The notes under the pieces were generated by a model. The model worked only from the letters and a program-made list of their open reading frames with translations. It had not been told where the DNA came from and did no database searches. The translations under genes and the position numbers were made by a program. Source: Rhodobacteraceae bacterium EL53 (GTDB lineage: Bacteria; Pseudomonadota; Alphaproteobacteria; Rhodobacterales; Rhodobacteraceae). Taken from it: a DNA stretch of 64,000 nucleotides. Below are positions 42,487 to 51,249 of the stretch, piece after piece (position 1 is the first letter of the stretch; each line of letters opens with the position of its first letter). The stretch spans positions 934,747 through 998,746 of the forward strand of contig OMPR01000013.1 in the NCBI GenBank assembly GCA_900313015.1. The letters run 5' to 3'.

Positions 42487-43275
42487 ATGACCGGGGAATT
42501 GTCGCCCATTGATAAAGCCAAGTTTGTTGCTGCCAAACGGGCCGCCGATTTCGTTGAAGACGGGATGCGGGTCGGTCTTGGAACGGGCAGTACCGCGGCT
42601 TGGTTGGTGCGCTGTCTTGGGGAGATGGTGCGCGACGAAGGTCTCAAGATCCGGGGTGTCCCCACGTCGACCCGGACCGCGCGGTTGGCACGAGATGTCG
42701 GCATCGAAGTCATTTCGTTGGATGAAGCGCGTTGGTTGGATCTGACAATCGATGGTGCGGACGAATTTGATGGGGATCTGAACCTGATCAAAGGCGGTGG
42801 TGGGGCATTGCTGCAAGAAAAGATCGTGGCGACGGCTTCGGATCAAATGGTTGTGATCGCTGACATCGGAAAAGAGGTCGAAACGCTGGGTGCTTTCCCG
42901 CTACCGGTTGAGGTCATTCCATTCGGGTGGCAGACTACACAGGCGTTGATCGAAGAGACGCTGATTTCGATGGATGTGCTGGGCCGGTCCGCGACATTGC
43001 GGATGAATGGGGAAACGCCTTTCATTACCGACGAAGGCAATCACATTCTGGATCTACACCTGAACCGCATTGGCAATCCGCGTCAAATGGCCTTGGTGAT
43101 CAACCAGATGCCGGGTGTGGTGGAAAACGGTCTGTTCATCGATATCTGCGACACGGTGGTGATTGGCTACGGGGATGGCCGGGTCGAACTGCGCGATATC
43201 AACGATGGGACGGTCGAACATGACCGGCTGGATTTTGTCGAAAGCGATAATCTGTTTACTGATCTGGCGGACTGA
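42487..43275 (+). CDS. rpiA: ribose-5-phosphate isomerase A
   Basis: A 262-residue RpiA of the pentose phosphate pathway, interconverting ribose-5-phosphate and ribulose-5-phosphate. The phosphate loop GLGTGSTAAWLVR and the catalytic blocks DGADEFDGDLNLIKGGGGALLQEKIVA and GYGDGRVEL are present. Length is slightly longer than the usual 220-230 because of an N-terminal extension. The ATG has AGGGGATG upstream. Directly followed by 267 bp without a gene before gor, in which I see no clear signal. Confidence 0.95.
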   Translation: MTGELSPIDKAKFVAAKRAADFVEDGMRVGLGTGSTAAWLVRCLGEMVRDEGLKIRGVPTSTRTARLARDVGIEVISLDEARWLDLTIDGADEFDGDLNLIKGGGGALLQEKIVATASDQMVVIADIGKEVETLGAFPLPVEVIPFGWQTTQALIEETLISMDVLGRSATLRMNGETPFITDEGNHILDLHLNRIGNPRQMALVINQMPGVVENGLFIDICDTVVIGYGDGRVELRDINDGTVEHDRLDFVESDNLFTDLAD

Positions 43276-43542
43276 ACACTAGGTTGCGTTTGCACGATCT
43301 GCCGTCCGTTTTGTAGGCGATGCTATTGTTTTCGTTTGTTACACTGGGAAACAGGGGCTTTCATTCCTAACATCCCGGCTTATGTGAACGGTTCATTGCA
43401 AGGCTGCCATCTTTTCCGGAGTGACGGGACGCATAAGTGCGACCTTTGAAATTACGGAACAGGCTGGACAGTGGCGCGGGATAAGTTACACCCTTTGCAA
43501 GGCTTTCGGGCGGTGCAGGAATTCCAGATGAGGCAAGAAAAC

Positions 43543-44901
43543 ATGAGCTTTGATTTCGATCTTTTCGTTATCGGTGGTGGATCTGGTGGCGTACGTGCGG
43601 CCCGAGTAGCAGCAGGCGAAACAGGGGCCAAGGTGGCTTTGGCCGAGGAAGACCGCTATGGCGGCACCTGCGTGATCCGGGGCTGTGTTCCTAAGAAATT
43701 GATGGTCTTTGCCAGCGAATACGCCGACATGGTGGAAGATGCGCAAAGCTATGGCTGGGATATTCAGCCCGGTGCTTTCAACTGGAACATGTTCAAAGGC
43801 AAAATGCATGCCGAATTGGACCGTCTCGAAAGCATCTATCGCAACATTCTGAAAAACAATGGTGTCGAAAGCTTTGATCAGCGCGCCAAAATGGTGGATG
43901 CGCATACGGTCGAATTGGCTGATGGGACACGCAAGACCGCCAAGCATATCCTGATCGCGACAGGCGGCTGGCCCACATTGCCAGATATTCCCGGTGCAGA
44001 ACTGGGGATTTCGTCGAACGAGATTTTCCATCTGGATCAACTGCCCAAGAAGATGCTGATCGTGGGTGGTGGTTACATCGCCAGCGAATTCGCCGGGATC
44101 ATGAATGGTCTGGGTGTTGAGGTGACACAGTATTACCGGGGCGCACAAATCCTGCGCGGGTTCGATGACGAAGCGCGCGGGTTGGTCAGCGAAGAGATGT
44201 GCCAGAACGGCGTTGATCTGCGGCTGGGCACCAACGTGCTGGAAATGCGCAAAGAGGGCGAACAGATTTTTGTCAAAGCCACAAACGGGGATGAAACCCT
44301 GTTTGATCAGGTGATGTTTGCCACGGGTCGGAACCCCAATTCAGATAATTTGGGCCTCGAAGAGTTGGGCATTGAACGCGGTCGCAAAGGTGAAATCCTT
44401 GTGGATCAGTACAGTCAGACGGCGGTACCGTCGGTCTATGCCATTGGCGATGTGACGGATCGGGCGAACCTGACACCTGTCGCGATCCGCGAAGGCATGG
44501 CTTTTGTCGAAACCGTGTTCAAAGGCAACCCGACCTCACCAGATCACGAGCTGATCCCGACGGCCATCTTTACCCAACCTGAGATGGGCACCGTGGGTCT
44601 GAGCGAAGAAGATGCGGCCGCGCAGGAACCAATCGAAGTTTATGCGACGTCGTTCAAACCGATGCAGCAAAGCTTTGCCGGACGGTCCGCGCGGGTTTTG
44701 ATGAAATTGATCGTGTCCAAAGCCTCGCGCAAAGTGTTGGGGTGTCATATCGTGGCTCCGGGCGCTGGTGAAATGATCCAGTTGGCTGGAATTGCAGTGA
44801 AAATGGGCGCGACCAAAGAAGATTTTGACCGGACGGTGGCGGTTCATCCGACCATGTCGGAAGAATTGGTCACAATGAAGCAGCCTGTGCGTAGCGCTTG
44901 A
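43543..44901 (+). CDS. gor: glutathione-disulfide reductase
   Basis: A 452-residue flavoprotein disulfide reductase that reduces oxidised glutathione with NADPH. The FAD motif GGGSGGVRAA is near the N terminus, and the redox-active disulfide is in GGTCVIRGCVPKK. The NAD(P)H motif GGGYIASEFAG follows, then the FAD block YAIGDVTDRANLTP and the dimer-interface catalytic His in AVHPTMSEEL. The ATG at 43543 begins the family N terminus (MSFDFDLFVIGG) and is preferred to upstream in-frame ATGs (43528) and the open frame back to 43471. Confidence 0.94.
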   Translation: MSFDFDLFVIGGGSGGVRAARVAAGETGAKVALAEEDRYGGTCVIRGCVPKKLMVFASEYADMVEDAQSYGWDIQPGAFNWNMFKGKMHAELDRLESIYRNILKNNGVESFDQRAKMVDAHTVELADGTRKTAKHILIATGGWPTLPDIPGAELGISSNEIFHLDQLPKKMLIVGGGYIASEFAGIMNGLGVEVTQYYRGAQILRGFDDEARGLVSEEMCQNGVDLRLGTNVLEMRKEGEQIFVKATNGDETLFDQVMFATGRNPNSDNLGLEELGIERGRKGEILVDQYSQTAVPSVYAIGDVTDRANLTPVAIREGMAFVETVFKGNPTSPDHELIPTAIFTQPEMGTVGLSEEDAAAQEPIEVYATSFKPMQQSFAGRSARVLMKLIVSKASRKVLGCHIVAPGAGEMIQLAGIAVKMGATKEDFDRTVAVHPTMSEELVTMKQPVRSA

Positions 44902-44972
44902 TTTGCGCCCAGACGCACACAGGTTTAAGTTGATGCCGCAAAATGCGGTCTGACAAAGGGATGTAGACATAT

Positions 44973-46136
44973 ATGGCGGGCAACAGCGGTGGCCCCTGGG
45001 GGGGCGGAGGCTCTTCCGGTGGCGGAGATAACCAGGGAAACAATGGTGGTGGTAACCAAGGTGGCGGTAAGCGTCCCGAAGGCGACGGCAACCAGATTCC
45101 TGAAATCGATGAGCTGATGAAGAAAGGCCAAGAACAATTGCGCGTCCTGATGGGCGGTCGCGGTGGTTCGGGCCAAGGCGGCGGTGGCGGGCGTGGTCCT
45201 GTCGGTGGCGGTGGACCTTTATTCACGCGCGGAACCGTTGCGCTAGGCGTGTTGGTTGCTGTTGGTCTGTGGGGGATGGCGAGCGTTTACACGGTCAAAC
45301 CCGAAGAGCAGTCAGTAGAATTGTTCTTGGGTGAGTTTTCAGCGATCGGAAATCCGGGCCTGAACTTTGCGCCTTGGCCTTTGGTCTCTGCCGAAGTCAT
45401 GCCAGTCACGCGCGAACAAACCGAAGACATGGGCGGTGCCCGTGGAGCGCAAGATGGCTTGATGCTGACCGGCGACGAAAACGTGGTCGACATCGATTAT
45501 CAGGTGGTTTGGAACATCAACGATCCAGCGCTGTTCCTGTTTAACCTGCGTGACCCACGTCAGACCATTCGTGCGGTTTCAGAATCAGCGATGCGTGAAA
45601 TTATCGCCCAATCCGAACTGGCACCGATTCTGAACCGGGATCGTGGTGTGATCGCCGATAAGTTGGAAGAGCTGATCCAAAGCACGCTCGACAGCTATGA
45701 CAGTGGTGTGAACATCATTCGCGTCAACTTTGACAAAGCCGACCCACCGGCAACAGTGATTGATGCATTCCGTGACGTTCAGGCCGCTGCGCAGGAACGG
45801 GACCGTTTGCAGAACGTGGCTGACGCCTATGCAAACCGGGTTTTGGCCGAAGCACGGGGTGAAGCCGCCCAGTTGCTGGAAGAAGCCGAAGGGTACCGTG
45901 CCCGCGTTGTGAACGAAGCCGAAGGTGAAGCCAGCCGTTTCTCGGCTGTTTTGGAAGAATACTCCAAGGCGCCAGAAGTGACCCGCAAACGTCTTTATCT
46001 GGAAACGATGGAGCAGGTTTTGGGTGACGTGGACAAAGTGATCCTGGACAGCAATGCAACTGGCGAAGGCCAGGGTGTCGTGCCCTATCTGCCGTTGAAC
46101 GAGCTGCGCAAAAATACTGATGGGGGATCGAACTGA
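44973..46136 (+). CDS. hflK: FtsH protease activity modulator HflK
   Basis: A 387-residue stomatin/prohibitin (SPFH) protein. The N-terminal 80 residues are Gly/Asn-rich and cytosolic (NNGGGNQGGGK and RGGSGQGGGGGRGP), followed by a membrane helix (LGVLVAVGLWGMASVY) and the periplasmic SPFH domain with VDIDYQVVWNI. It forms the HflKC complex that encloses FtsH and controls protein quality control in the inner membrane. The stop overlaps the hflC start by one base. It follows gor, a usual order in Rhodobacteraceae. Confidence 0.96.
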   Translation: MAGNSGGPWGGGGSSGGGDNQGNNGGGNQGGGKRPEGDGNQIPEIDELMKKGQEQLRVLMGGRGGSGQGGGGGRGPVGGGGPLFTRGTVALGVLVAVGLWGMASVYTVKPEEQSVELFLGEFSAIGNPGLNFAPWPLVSAEVMPVTREQTEDMGGARGAQDGLMLTGDENVVDIDYQVVWNINDPALFLFNLRDPRQTIRAVSESAMREIIAQSELAPILNRDRGVIADKLEELIQSTLDSYDSGVNIIRVNFDKADPPATVIDAFRDVQAAAQERDRLQNVADAYANRVLAEARGEAAQLLEEAEGYRARVVNEAEGEASRFSAVLEEYSKAPEVTRKRLYLETMEQVLGDVDKVILDSNATGEGQGVVPYLPLNELRKNTDGGSN

Positions 46137-47011
46137 TGCGGAAGACAACATTTATTCTGCCAGTTTTGGTAATCGTCGTTGTTGCAGCTTTGTCAGCTTT
46201 GTTCATCGTGGATGAGCGAGAAAAAGCGCTGGTTCTGCAATTTGGTCGGGTTGTGGATGTCAAAGAAGAGCCGGGTCTGGCCTTTAAGATTCCATTGATC
46301 CAAGAAGTTGTGCGTTACGACAGCCGCATCCTTTCCATCGACGTGCAGCCGTTGGAAGTGACACCTCTGGATGATCGTCGTTTGGTTGTTGATGCATTCG
46401 CGCGCTATCGCATCGCGGACGTAAAACAGTTCCGTCAGGCTGTTGGTGTGGGAGGTCTGCGGACTGCCGAAGATCGCCTGAACCGGATCCTGGTTGCTGA
46501 AACCCGCGAAGTTCTGGGTTCGGTCAGTTCCAAAGACATTCTGAGCTCGGATCGTGCGGCCCTGATGTTGCGGATCCGGAATGCGGCTATCGTACAAGCC
46601 CGGGGCTTGGGTTTGGAAGTCATCGATGTGCGTTTGAAAGCCACCGATCTGCCTTCGCAGAACCTCGAAGCGACATTCGACCGGATGCGCGCTGAGCGGG
46701 AACGTGAAGCTACAGACGAGCGGGCCCGTGGTAACGAAGCGGCGCAGCGTGTGCGCGCGCAAGCTGACAGAACCGTGGTCGAGTTGGTTTCAGAAGCCAA
46801 ACGCGAAGCCGAGGTCACACGCGGTGAAGCAGACGCTCAGCGAAACAACATTTTTGCCCAAGCATACGGCAAAGATTCAGAGTTCTTTGAATTCTATCGC
46901 TCGCTGACGGCCTATACCCGTGCGCTGAAAGCTGGAAACAGCTCCATCGTGATGAGCCCGGATTCTGAGTTCTTTAACTATCTGAAGTCGTCCACGGGCG
47001 CTTCTGAATGA
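46136..47011 (+). CDS. hflC: HflC, partner of HflK
   Basis: A 291-residue SPFH-domain protein with an N-terminal signal anchor (residues about 5-25, FILPVLVIVVVAALSALFIV). The first periplasmic block is EREKALVLQFGRVV-like (EREKALVLQFGR), and the C-terminal coiled region is charged. It forms the 12+12 HflKC cage around FtsH. It overlaps hflK and the DUF2065 gene (ATGA at 47008-47011), so the three are translationally linked. Confidence 0.96.
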   Translation: MRKTTFILPVLVIVVVAALSALFIVDEREKALVLQFGRVVDVKEEPGLAFKIPLIQEVVRYDSRILSIDVQPLEVTPLDDRRLVVDAFARYRIADVKQFRQAVGVGGLRTAEDRLNRILVAETREVLGSVSSKDILSSDRAALMLRIRNAAIVQARGLGLEVIDVRLKATDLPSQNLEATFDRMRAEREREATDERARGNEAAQRVRAQADRTVVELVSEAKREAEVTRGEADAQRNNIFAQAYGKDSEFFEFYRSLTAYTRALKAGNSSIVMSPDSEFFNYLKSSTGASE

Positions 47012-47205
47012 TGGCAACGATCTTTCTGGCCCTTGGGTTGGTACTGATTGTGGAGGGGCTGGCGTACGCGCTGGCCCCTTCGCTTGTGGAGCGGATGCTA
47101 GAGGTATTGCGCAGCCTTCCAGAAAGTGCACGGCGTCAGGTTGGGCTGATTACCTTGGTGATCGGTGTCATATTGTTGTGGATTGCGCATCAGTTGGGTG
47201 TCTGA
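47008..47205 (+). CDS. DUF2065 membrane protein
   Basis: A 65-residue protein with two hydrophobic helices (residues 3-22 and 45-62), separated by a short loop with ERMLEVLRSLPESARRQVG, the DUF2065 signature. Function unknown. It is the third gene of the hflK-hflC unit, overlapping hflC by 4 nt, as in many proteobacteria. Confidence 0.88.
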   Translation: MMATIFLALGLVLIVEGLAYALAPSLVERMLEVLRSLPESARRQVGLITLVIGVILLWIAHQLGV

Positions 47206-47240
47206 AAGGGTGGTGATACCGCTCTTGTAAGAGGTTTCAC

Positions 47241-48002
47241 ATGCACCCGATTTACGCGCTTTGGGCTCATCCGCGATCTATGTCCACGGCGATAGAGCGG
47301 ATCATGCGTGAACGGGGTGATCTGGACTGTGTGCACGAGCCGTTCATGTATGACTATTACGTACACCGTGGCGTCGGGCAGATGCCCCATTTCGATGTCC
47401 GGGCTGATCACCCACAGGAATATTCCGACATTCGTGACATGTTGTTTGAACGGGCTAAGCATCAGCCAGTGTTCATCAAAGACATGAGCTATTACGTTAT
47501 GCCGCATATCCTACGGGATACTGCCTTTCAGGGAAGGCTGCGCAATGCGTTTTTGGTGCGCCGACCACGGGCAGCTATTGTGAGTTATCACAAGATTGAT
47601 CCGGAATGCAGTTGCGAGGAAATTGGGATTGCCGCGCAGTTGGACCACGCTCAAGGATTGGCCGCACAAGGGGATACACCGCTGGTGATCCGCTCTGAAG
47701 ATGTGCGTGCCAACCCGCAGGGTATGATGTCGGCGCTGTGGCGCGTTTGGGGGCTTGCCGAGGCTGACCATGCCTTTAATTGGCAGTGTGAGGCCCCCAA
47801 AGATTGGCAACAAGTTGAGGGGTGGCATGCCAAAACCATGCAGACTCAGGGAATTGAACCACCCGATCCGAACGCCGAGGAAAACGAACGCCGCAAATTC
47901 GATGCGTTGGCAGCCCAAGTTCCAAAACTGGAGACATATCTAGCGACTCATGAACCCGCGTATCAGGCCCTGAGCGACATGGCTTTGGCGGCGAACTCAT
48001 GA
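47241..48002 (+). CDS. sulfotransferase-like protein
   Basis: A 253-residue protein with the 5'-phosphosulfate-binding loop of sulfotransferases at its N terminus (AHPRSMSTAIERIMRE) and a probable 3'-phosphate block (RRPRAAIVSYHKI). HEPFMYDYYVHRGVG resembles the acceptor region. Family members use PAPS; the acceptor is unknown, and some related proteins are non-sulfotransferase P-loop enzymes. It is inserted between the hflKC-DUF2065 genes and the DegP/Q protease gene. A ribosome binding site AAGAGG precedes the ATG. Confidence 0.78.
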   Translation: MHPIYALWAHPRSMSTAIERIMRERGDLDCVHEPFMYDYYVHRGVGQMPHFDVRADHPQEYSDIRDMLFERAKHQPVFIKDMSYYVMPHILRDTAFQGRLRNAFLVRRPRAAIVSYHKIDPECSCEEIGIAAQLDHAQGLAAQGDTPLVIRSEDVRANPQGMMSALWRVWGLAEADHAFNWQCEAPKDWQQVEGWHAKTMQTQGIEPPDPNAEENERRKFDALAAQVPKLETYLATHEPAYQALSDMALAANS

Positions 48003-48081
48003 CTTGGTCTTCACGTTAGGGGGATTTGGAGGCGATCACGAGTTGCTAGGCGAGACAAACTCACTACATTAGATATTAAAC

Positions 48082-48105
48082 CCTTTGGGCAATGATCCCC
48101 AAAGG
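48082..48105 (+). other. small stem-loop in the 5' untranslated region of the Deg protease gene
   Basis: CCTTTGGG/CCCAAAGG (48082-48089, 48098-48105), 8-bp stem with an 8-nt loop, without a T-run. It ends 26 nt before the GTG of the protease gene. It may influence translation or end the sulfotransferase-like transcript. No thermosensor or terminator pattern can be named. Confidence 0.4.
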
Positions 48106-48131
48106 CGCAGGTTGAGACAAGGAGATCTCCA

Positions 48132-49619
48132 GTGCAGCAGGCTAAGGCCCTTTCCATACCCCTTCGACAAGACGGCGCGATGATGCGTATGCGTTTGATG
48201 TGGCTGGGCGCGCTCACCATGTTCTTGGTGCTGGCGCAAACTCTGATGGTGCAAGCGCGACCAGAAAGCCTTGCGCCATTGGCCGAAAAATTCAGCCCCG
48301 CTGTGGTGAATATCACGACATCGACTTTGGTCGAAGGCCGGTCCGGTCCACAGGGGATTGTGCCCGAAGGGTCCCCGTTCGAAGATTTCTTTCGCGAGTT
48401 TCAGGATCGCAATGGTGATGGAGAGCGTCCGCGCAAATCATCGGCTCTGGGATCAGGGTTCGTGATTTCCGAAGATGGCTATGTGGTCACGAACAACCAT
48501 GTGATCGAAGGTGCCGATGAAATCTTGATCGAGTTCTTTCCTGGCGACGGGCAACCTGAAGAACTGCCTGCAAAGGTGATCGGTACTGATCCAAAAACAG
48601 ATATCGCGTTGCTCAAGGTCGAAGCACCGGGTCCGTTGAAATTCGTCAAATTTGGCGACAGTGACACCGCGCGTGTTGGGGATTGGGTCATCGCGATGGG
48701 CAATCCATTGGGGCAGGGGTTCTCGGTCTCTGCGGGCATTGTGTCCGCGCGCAACCGGGCCTTGTCAGGCAGCTATGATGACTACATCCAAACTGATGCT
48801 GCCATCAACCGGGGTAACTCAGGCGGTCCATTGTTCAACATGGACGGGGACGTGGTCGGCGTGAACACAGCGATTTTGTCGCCAAATGGGGGCTCGATCG
48901 GGATCGGGTTTTCTATGGCGTCCAATGTGGTGATCAAAGTTGTGGCGCAGCTACGTGAATATGGGGAAACCCGTCGTGGCTGGTTGGGTGTACGCATTCA
49001 AGACGTGACGGATGATGTGGCCGAGGCGATGGGGCTTGAAGAAGCTGCTGGCGCCTTGATCACGGACGTGCCCGAAGGCCCGGCAAAAGAAGCCGGTTTG
49101 CTGGGCGGCGACGTGATCCTGACCTTTGACGGGGTTGATGTGAAAGACACCCGCGGATTGGTGCGTCAGGTGGGCGAAACCGAAGTCGGCAAAGCCGTGC
49201 GTGTTTTGGTGTTCCGGGACGGTGGGACCCAAACCGTGCTGGTGACGCTTGGGCGTCGCGAAGATGCGGAACGTGCCGATGAAACGGGCCAAACGCCCGA
49301 AGCCACACCAGAAGTTTCTGAAAAGGATGTTCTTGGTCTGACGGTCAGCACGTTGAATGATGCACTGCGTGAAGATCTGGGAATAGACAGCAGCGCAAAC
49401 GGCCTTGTGATCATGAACGTGGATGAGGCTTCTGAAGCCTTTGAAAAGGGCCTGAGAGCTGGTGATCTAATCACCGAGGCTGGGCAGCAAAAAGTGACGT
49501 CGCTTGCAGACCTTGAGGCGCGTATTGAAGAAGCAAAAGAGGCCGGGCGTAAGTCGTTGTTGTTGCTGGTGCGCAGGAACGGAGAGCCGCGCTTTGTGGC
49601 GCTGAGTTTGGATCGCTAG
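48132..49619 (+). CDS. DegP/DegQ-family periplasmic serine protease (Do)
   Basis: A 495-residue HtrA-type protease/chaperone. The N terminus carries a signal peptide (hydrophobic core about residues 22-41, end VQARP). The trypsin-like domain has His123 (NNHVIEGA), Asp157 (TDIALLKV) and Ser230 (NRGNSGGPL). Two PDZ domains follow (about 275-370 and 390-490). The GTG at 48132 is favoured by AAGGAG 7 nt upstream; the ATG at 48180 is an alternative and would shorten the signal's n-region. The protease degrades misfolded envelope proteins and stands downstream of the hflKC genes. Confidence 0.93.
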   Translation: MQQAKALSIPLRQDGAMMRMRLMWLGALTMFLVLAQTLMVQARPESLAPLAEKFSPAVVNITTSTLVEGRSGPQGIVPEGSPFEDFFREFQDRNGDGERPRKSSALGSGFVISEDGYVVTNNHVIEGADEILIEFFPGDGQPEELPAKVIGTDPKTDIALLKVEAPGPLKFVKFGDSDTARVGDWVIAMGNPLGQGFSVSAGIVSARNRALSGSYDDYIQTDAAINRGNSGGPLFNMDGDVVGVNTAILSPNGGSIGIGFSMASNVVIKVVAQLREYGETRRGWLGVRIQDVTDDVAEAMGLEEAAGALITDVPEGPAKEAGLLGGDVILTFDGVDVKDTRGLVRQVGETEVGKAVRVLVFRDGGTQTVLVTLGRREDAERADETGQTPEATPEVSEKDVLGLTVSTLNDALREDLGIDSSANGLVIMNVDEASEAFEKGLRAGDLITEAGQQKVTSLADLEARIEEAKEAGRKSLLLLVRRNGEPRFVALSLDR

Positions 49620-49646
49620 TCGGTACCATCTCTAATAACGAATAAG

Positions 49647-49677
49647 ACGGCCGAACCATGGTTCGGCCGTTTTTGTT
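49647..49677 (+). terminator. rho-independent terminator after the Deg protease gene
   Basis: A 24-nt perfect palindrome (49647-49670, core GGCCGAACCATGGTTCGGCC), followed by TTTTTGTTT on the plus strand. It lies 28 nt after the stop codon. Confidence 0.9.
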
Positions 49678-49722
49678 TGAACTGAGTAGAATTTAGTAAG
49701 GGAGACATTGGGTAAATAAATT

Positions 49723-49750
49723 CGAGCCATGTGTGGGGACACATGGCTCG
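49723..49750 (-). terminator. perfect stem-loop, probable terminator of the Crp/Fnr gene
   Basis: Twelve-bp perfect arms CGAGCCATGTGT/ACACATGGCTCG (49723-49734, 49739-49750) with a GGGG loop. On the minus strand AATTTATTTA follows the stem, giving a weak U-rich tail. It lies 131 nt downstream of the Crp/Fnr stop; it does not serve the plus strand. Confidence 0.6.
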
Positions 49751-49880
49751 ACATGGTCAGGGCCAGTTGGGACAGAACACTGGGGATGCTCGACCAGCCC
49801 TTGAATATAACCAAGTAAACGTATGACTGATTCTGATGCGGTTAACTGTGAAATGGTTCACAGATCAAACGTTTTCTTAC

Positions 49881-50549
49881 CTAAATCTGTTCCAGATCCG
49901 CCAGAACATGCAGCGCCTCTAAGTCTTGGATAAGAATCCCGGAACGCACGGTTTCGATCACACCCAAGCGTTTCCAAGCGGCAATGGTCTTGGAAATAGC
50001 TTCACGTGTGGCACCGACGTATTCAGCCAGTTCGGATTGAGAAAGGGCTACTGTTTTGGGGCACGAGTCGCTTACGGGTGCGAGATGAAGCAACTTGCGC
50101 GCCAGTCGCGTAGGAACGGGCAGAAACACTTGTTCATTCAATTGCCGCCCCATCCAGCGCATCCGCAAACCGGCCAACCGGATCATATCCCCGGCCAGTT
50201 CTGGGTGCTTGTTAATTTGCGCAAGTATGTCGGCATTGCGCACCCTAAGGACCTGACTGGGCTGGGTGGCGGTAATGGTTGCAGTACGCGGGCCTGGGTC
50301 AAAGAGCGAAATTTCACCAAATATCGCACCAGGGCCCATGAGGTCTAGGGCTAGCTTGCGCCCTTGCCGCGACAGAACCGAAACTTCCAACGCACCGTCC
50401 GTTACCGCAAAGAGTGCATCACCCGGATCCCCTTGATCAAACAGCACTTGACTCCGGCTCAGAGACACGGGCCTGGCCTGTGCAGCCATCATAGATTTTA
50501 GTCGGTCAGAAGCATCGGCCAGAAAGCCGGTATTGGGTAGCGAAATCAT
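49881..50549 (-). CDS. Crp/Fnr-family transcriptional regulator
   Basis: A 222-residue regulator with an N-terminal cyclic-nucleotide-binding-like beta-barrel (FDQGDPGDALFAV, GAIFGEISLFD) and a C-terminal winged helix with LSQSELAEYVGATREAISKTIAAWKRLGVIE. No Cys cluster of the FNR type is present, so it is not an oxygen-sensing iron-sulfur regulator of that kind. The FGEISLFDPGPRTATITA segment has the acidic/Arg arrangement of the cyclic-nucleotide pocket of CRP-like proteins, so a cAMP-type ligand is possible. The ATG at 50549 is chosen; a GTG at 50555 is an alternative. Confidence 0.88.
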   Translation of the reverse strand: MISLPNTGFLADASDRLKSMMAAQARPVSLSRSQVLFDQGDPGDALFAVTDGALEVSVLSRQGRKLALDLMGPGAIFGEISLFDPGPRTATITATQPSQVLRVRNADILAQINKHPELAGDMIRLAGLRMRWMGRQLNEQVFLPVPTRLARKLLHLAPVSDSCPKTVALSQSELAEYVGATREAISKTIAAWKRLGVIETVRSGILIQDLEALHVLADLEQI

Positions 50550-50616
50550 TAACACACAGTCCTTTTACAACGCGCTTCGCGTCAAGGCGTTTGTGTGACC
50601 TTTTTCGTGATTGTAA

Positions 50617-51249
50617 TCAACTTTCTTGATCAGTGTCGATCAAATACCGTTGCAGCAGAGAAAACTGCAGCATGAGAAATGCCATCAACGCCAAGGGGAA
50701 CCCAAAGGTTTCAATCTTGACCCACAGGTCCGTGGACATTGTGCGCCAGACTACTTCATTTGCCACAGCCAAAACCGCAAAGGCCAGGCACAGCCGGCGG
50801 GTCAGAATCATCCAGCCTTCGTTTTCCATAGGCAGCATTTCATTGAGAACAAAGGCAAGATAGCTGCGCCCTTGCAGCAGGCCGATGCCTAATGTCACGG
50901 TGAATAAACCATAGACAAGTGTGGTCTTCATTTTAAAAAACCGCTCGTCATTGAACCAAGCGGTAAGCCCACCAAAGAAGATAACCATGAAGGCGGTAAA
51001 GATCTGCATCCGGCTCAGCTTACCTGTCAGGAACCAAAGGACCCCCATTGCGGCCAGAAGGATCGGAACAAACAGGATGGTGGCGACGATAAAGCCGGAA
51101 TAGTCGATCCCACCCATCGTATAGGTGTTTTCCTTGATCCGGATATAAAGCAGGAAAAAGGCCAGCGTTGGGCCAAGTTCGAGCACTTGCTTCATAATCG
51201 GGTTGATGTCTTTTTTATCGGCCATCTTGGATTGGTCCTGCTCTGTCAT
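50617..51249 (-). CDS. yciB: inner membrane-spanning protein YciB (septation protein A family)
   Basis: A 210-residue integral membrane protein with about five helices. The family N terminus LELGPTLAFFLLYIR and the conserved GGLTAWFNDERFFKMKTTLVYGLF are visible. The name IspZ/YciB relates to cell-envelope maintenance and septation; the biochemical role is unclear. It overlaps the upstream EamA gene by ATGA at 51246-51249. A later in-frame ATG (51225) is possible. Confidence 0.92.
   Translation of the reverse strand: MTEQDQSKMADKKDINPIMKQVLELGPTLAFFLLYIRIKENTYTMGGIDYSGFIVATILFVPILLAAMGVLWFLTGKLSRMQIFTAFMVIFFGGLTAWFNDERFFKMKTTLVYGLFTVTLGIGLLQGRSYLAFVLNEMLPMENEGWMILTRRLCLAFAVLAVANEVVWRTMSTDLWVKIETFGFPLALMAFLMLQFSLLQRYLIDTDQES

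Noticed and set aside
43276..43542. Possible small gene between rpiA and gor
   Set aside because: The only short frames lack ribosome binding sites and family features; the gap is treated as a leader/promoter region with no named signal.
50617..50660. TTGAT...ATCAA as an Fnr-type box at the end of yciB
   Set aside because: The spacing between half-sites is eight rather than four bases, and the site lies in coding sequence.
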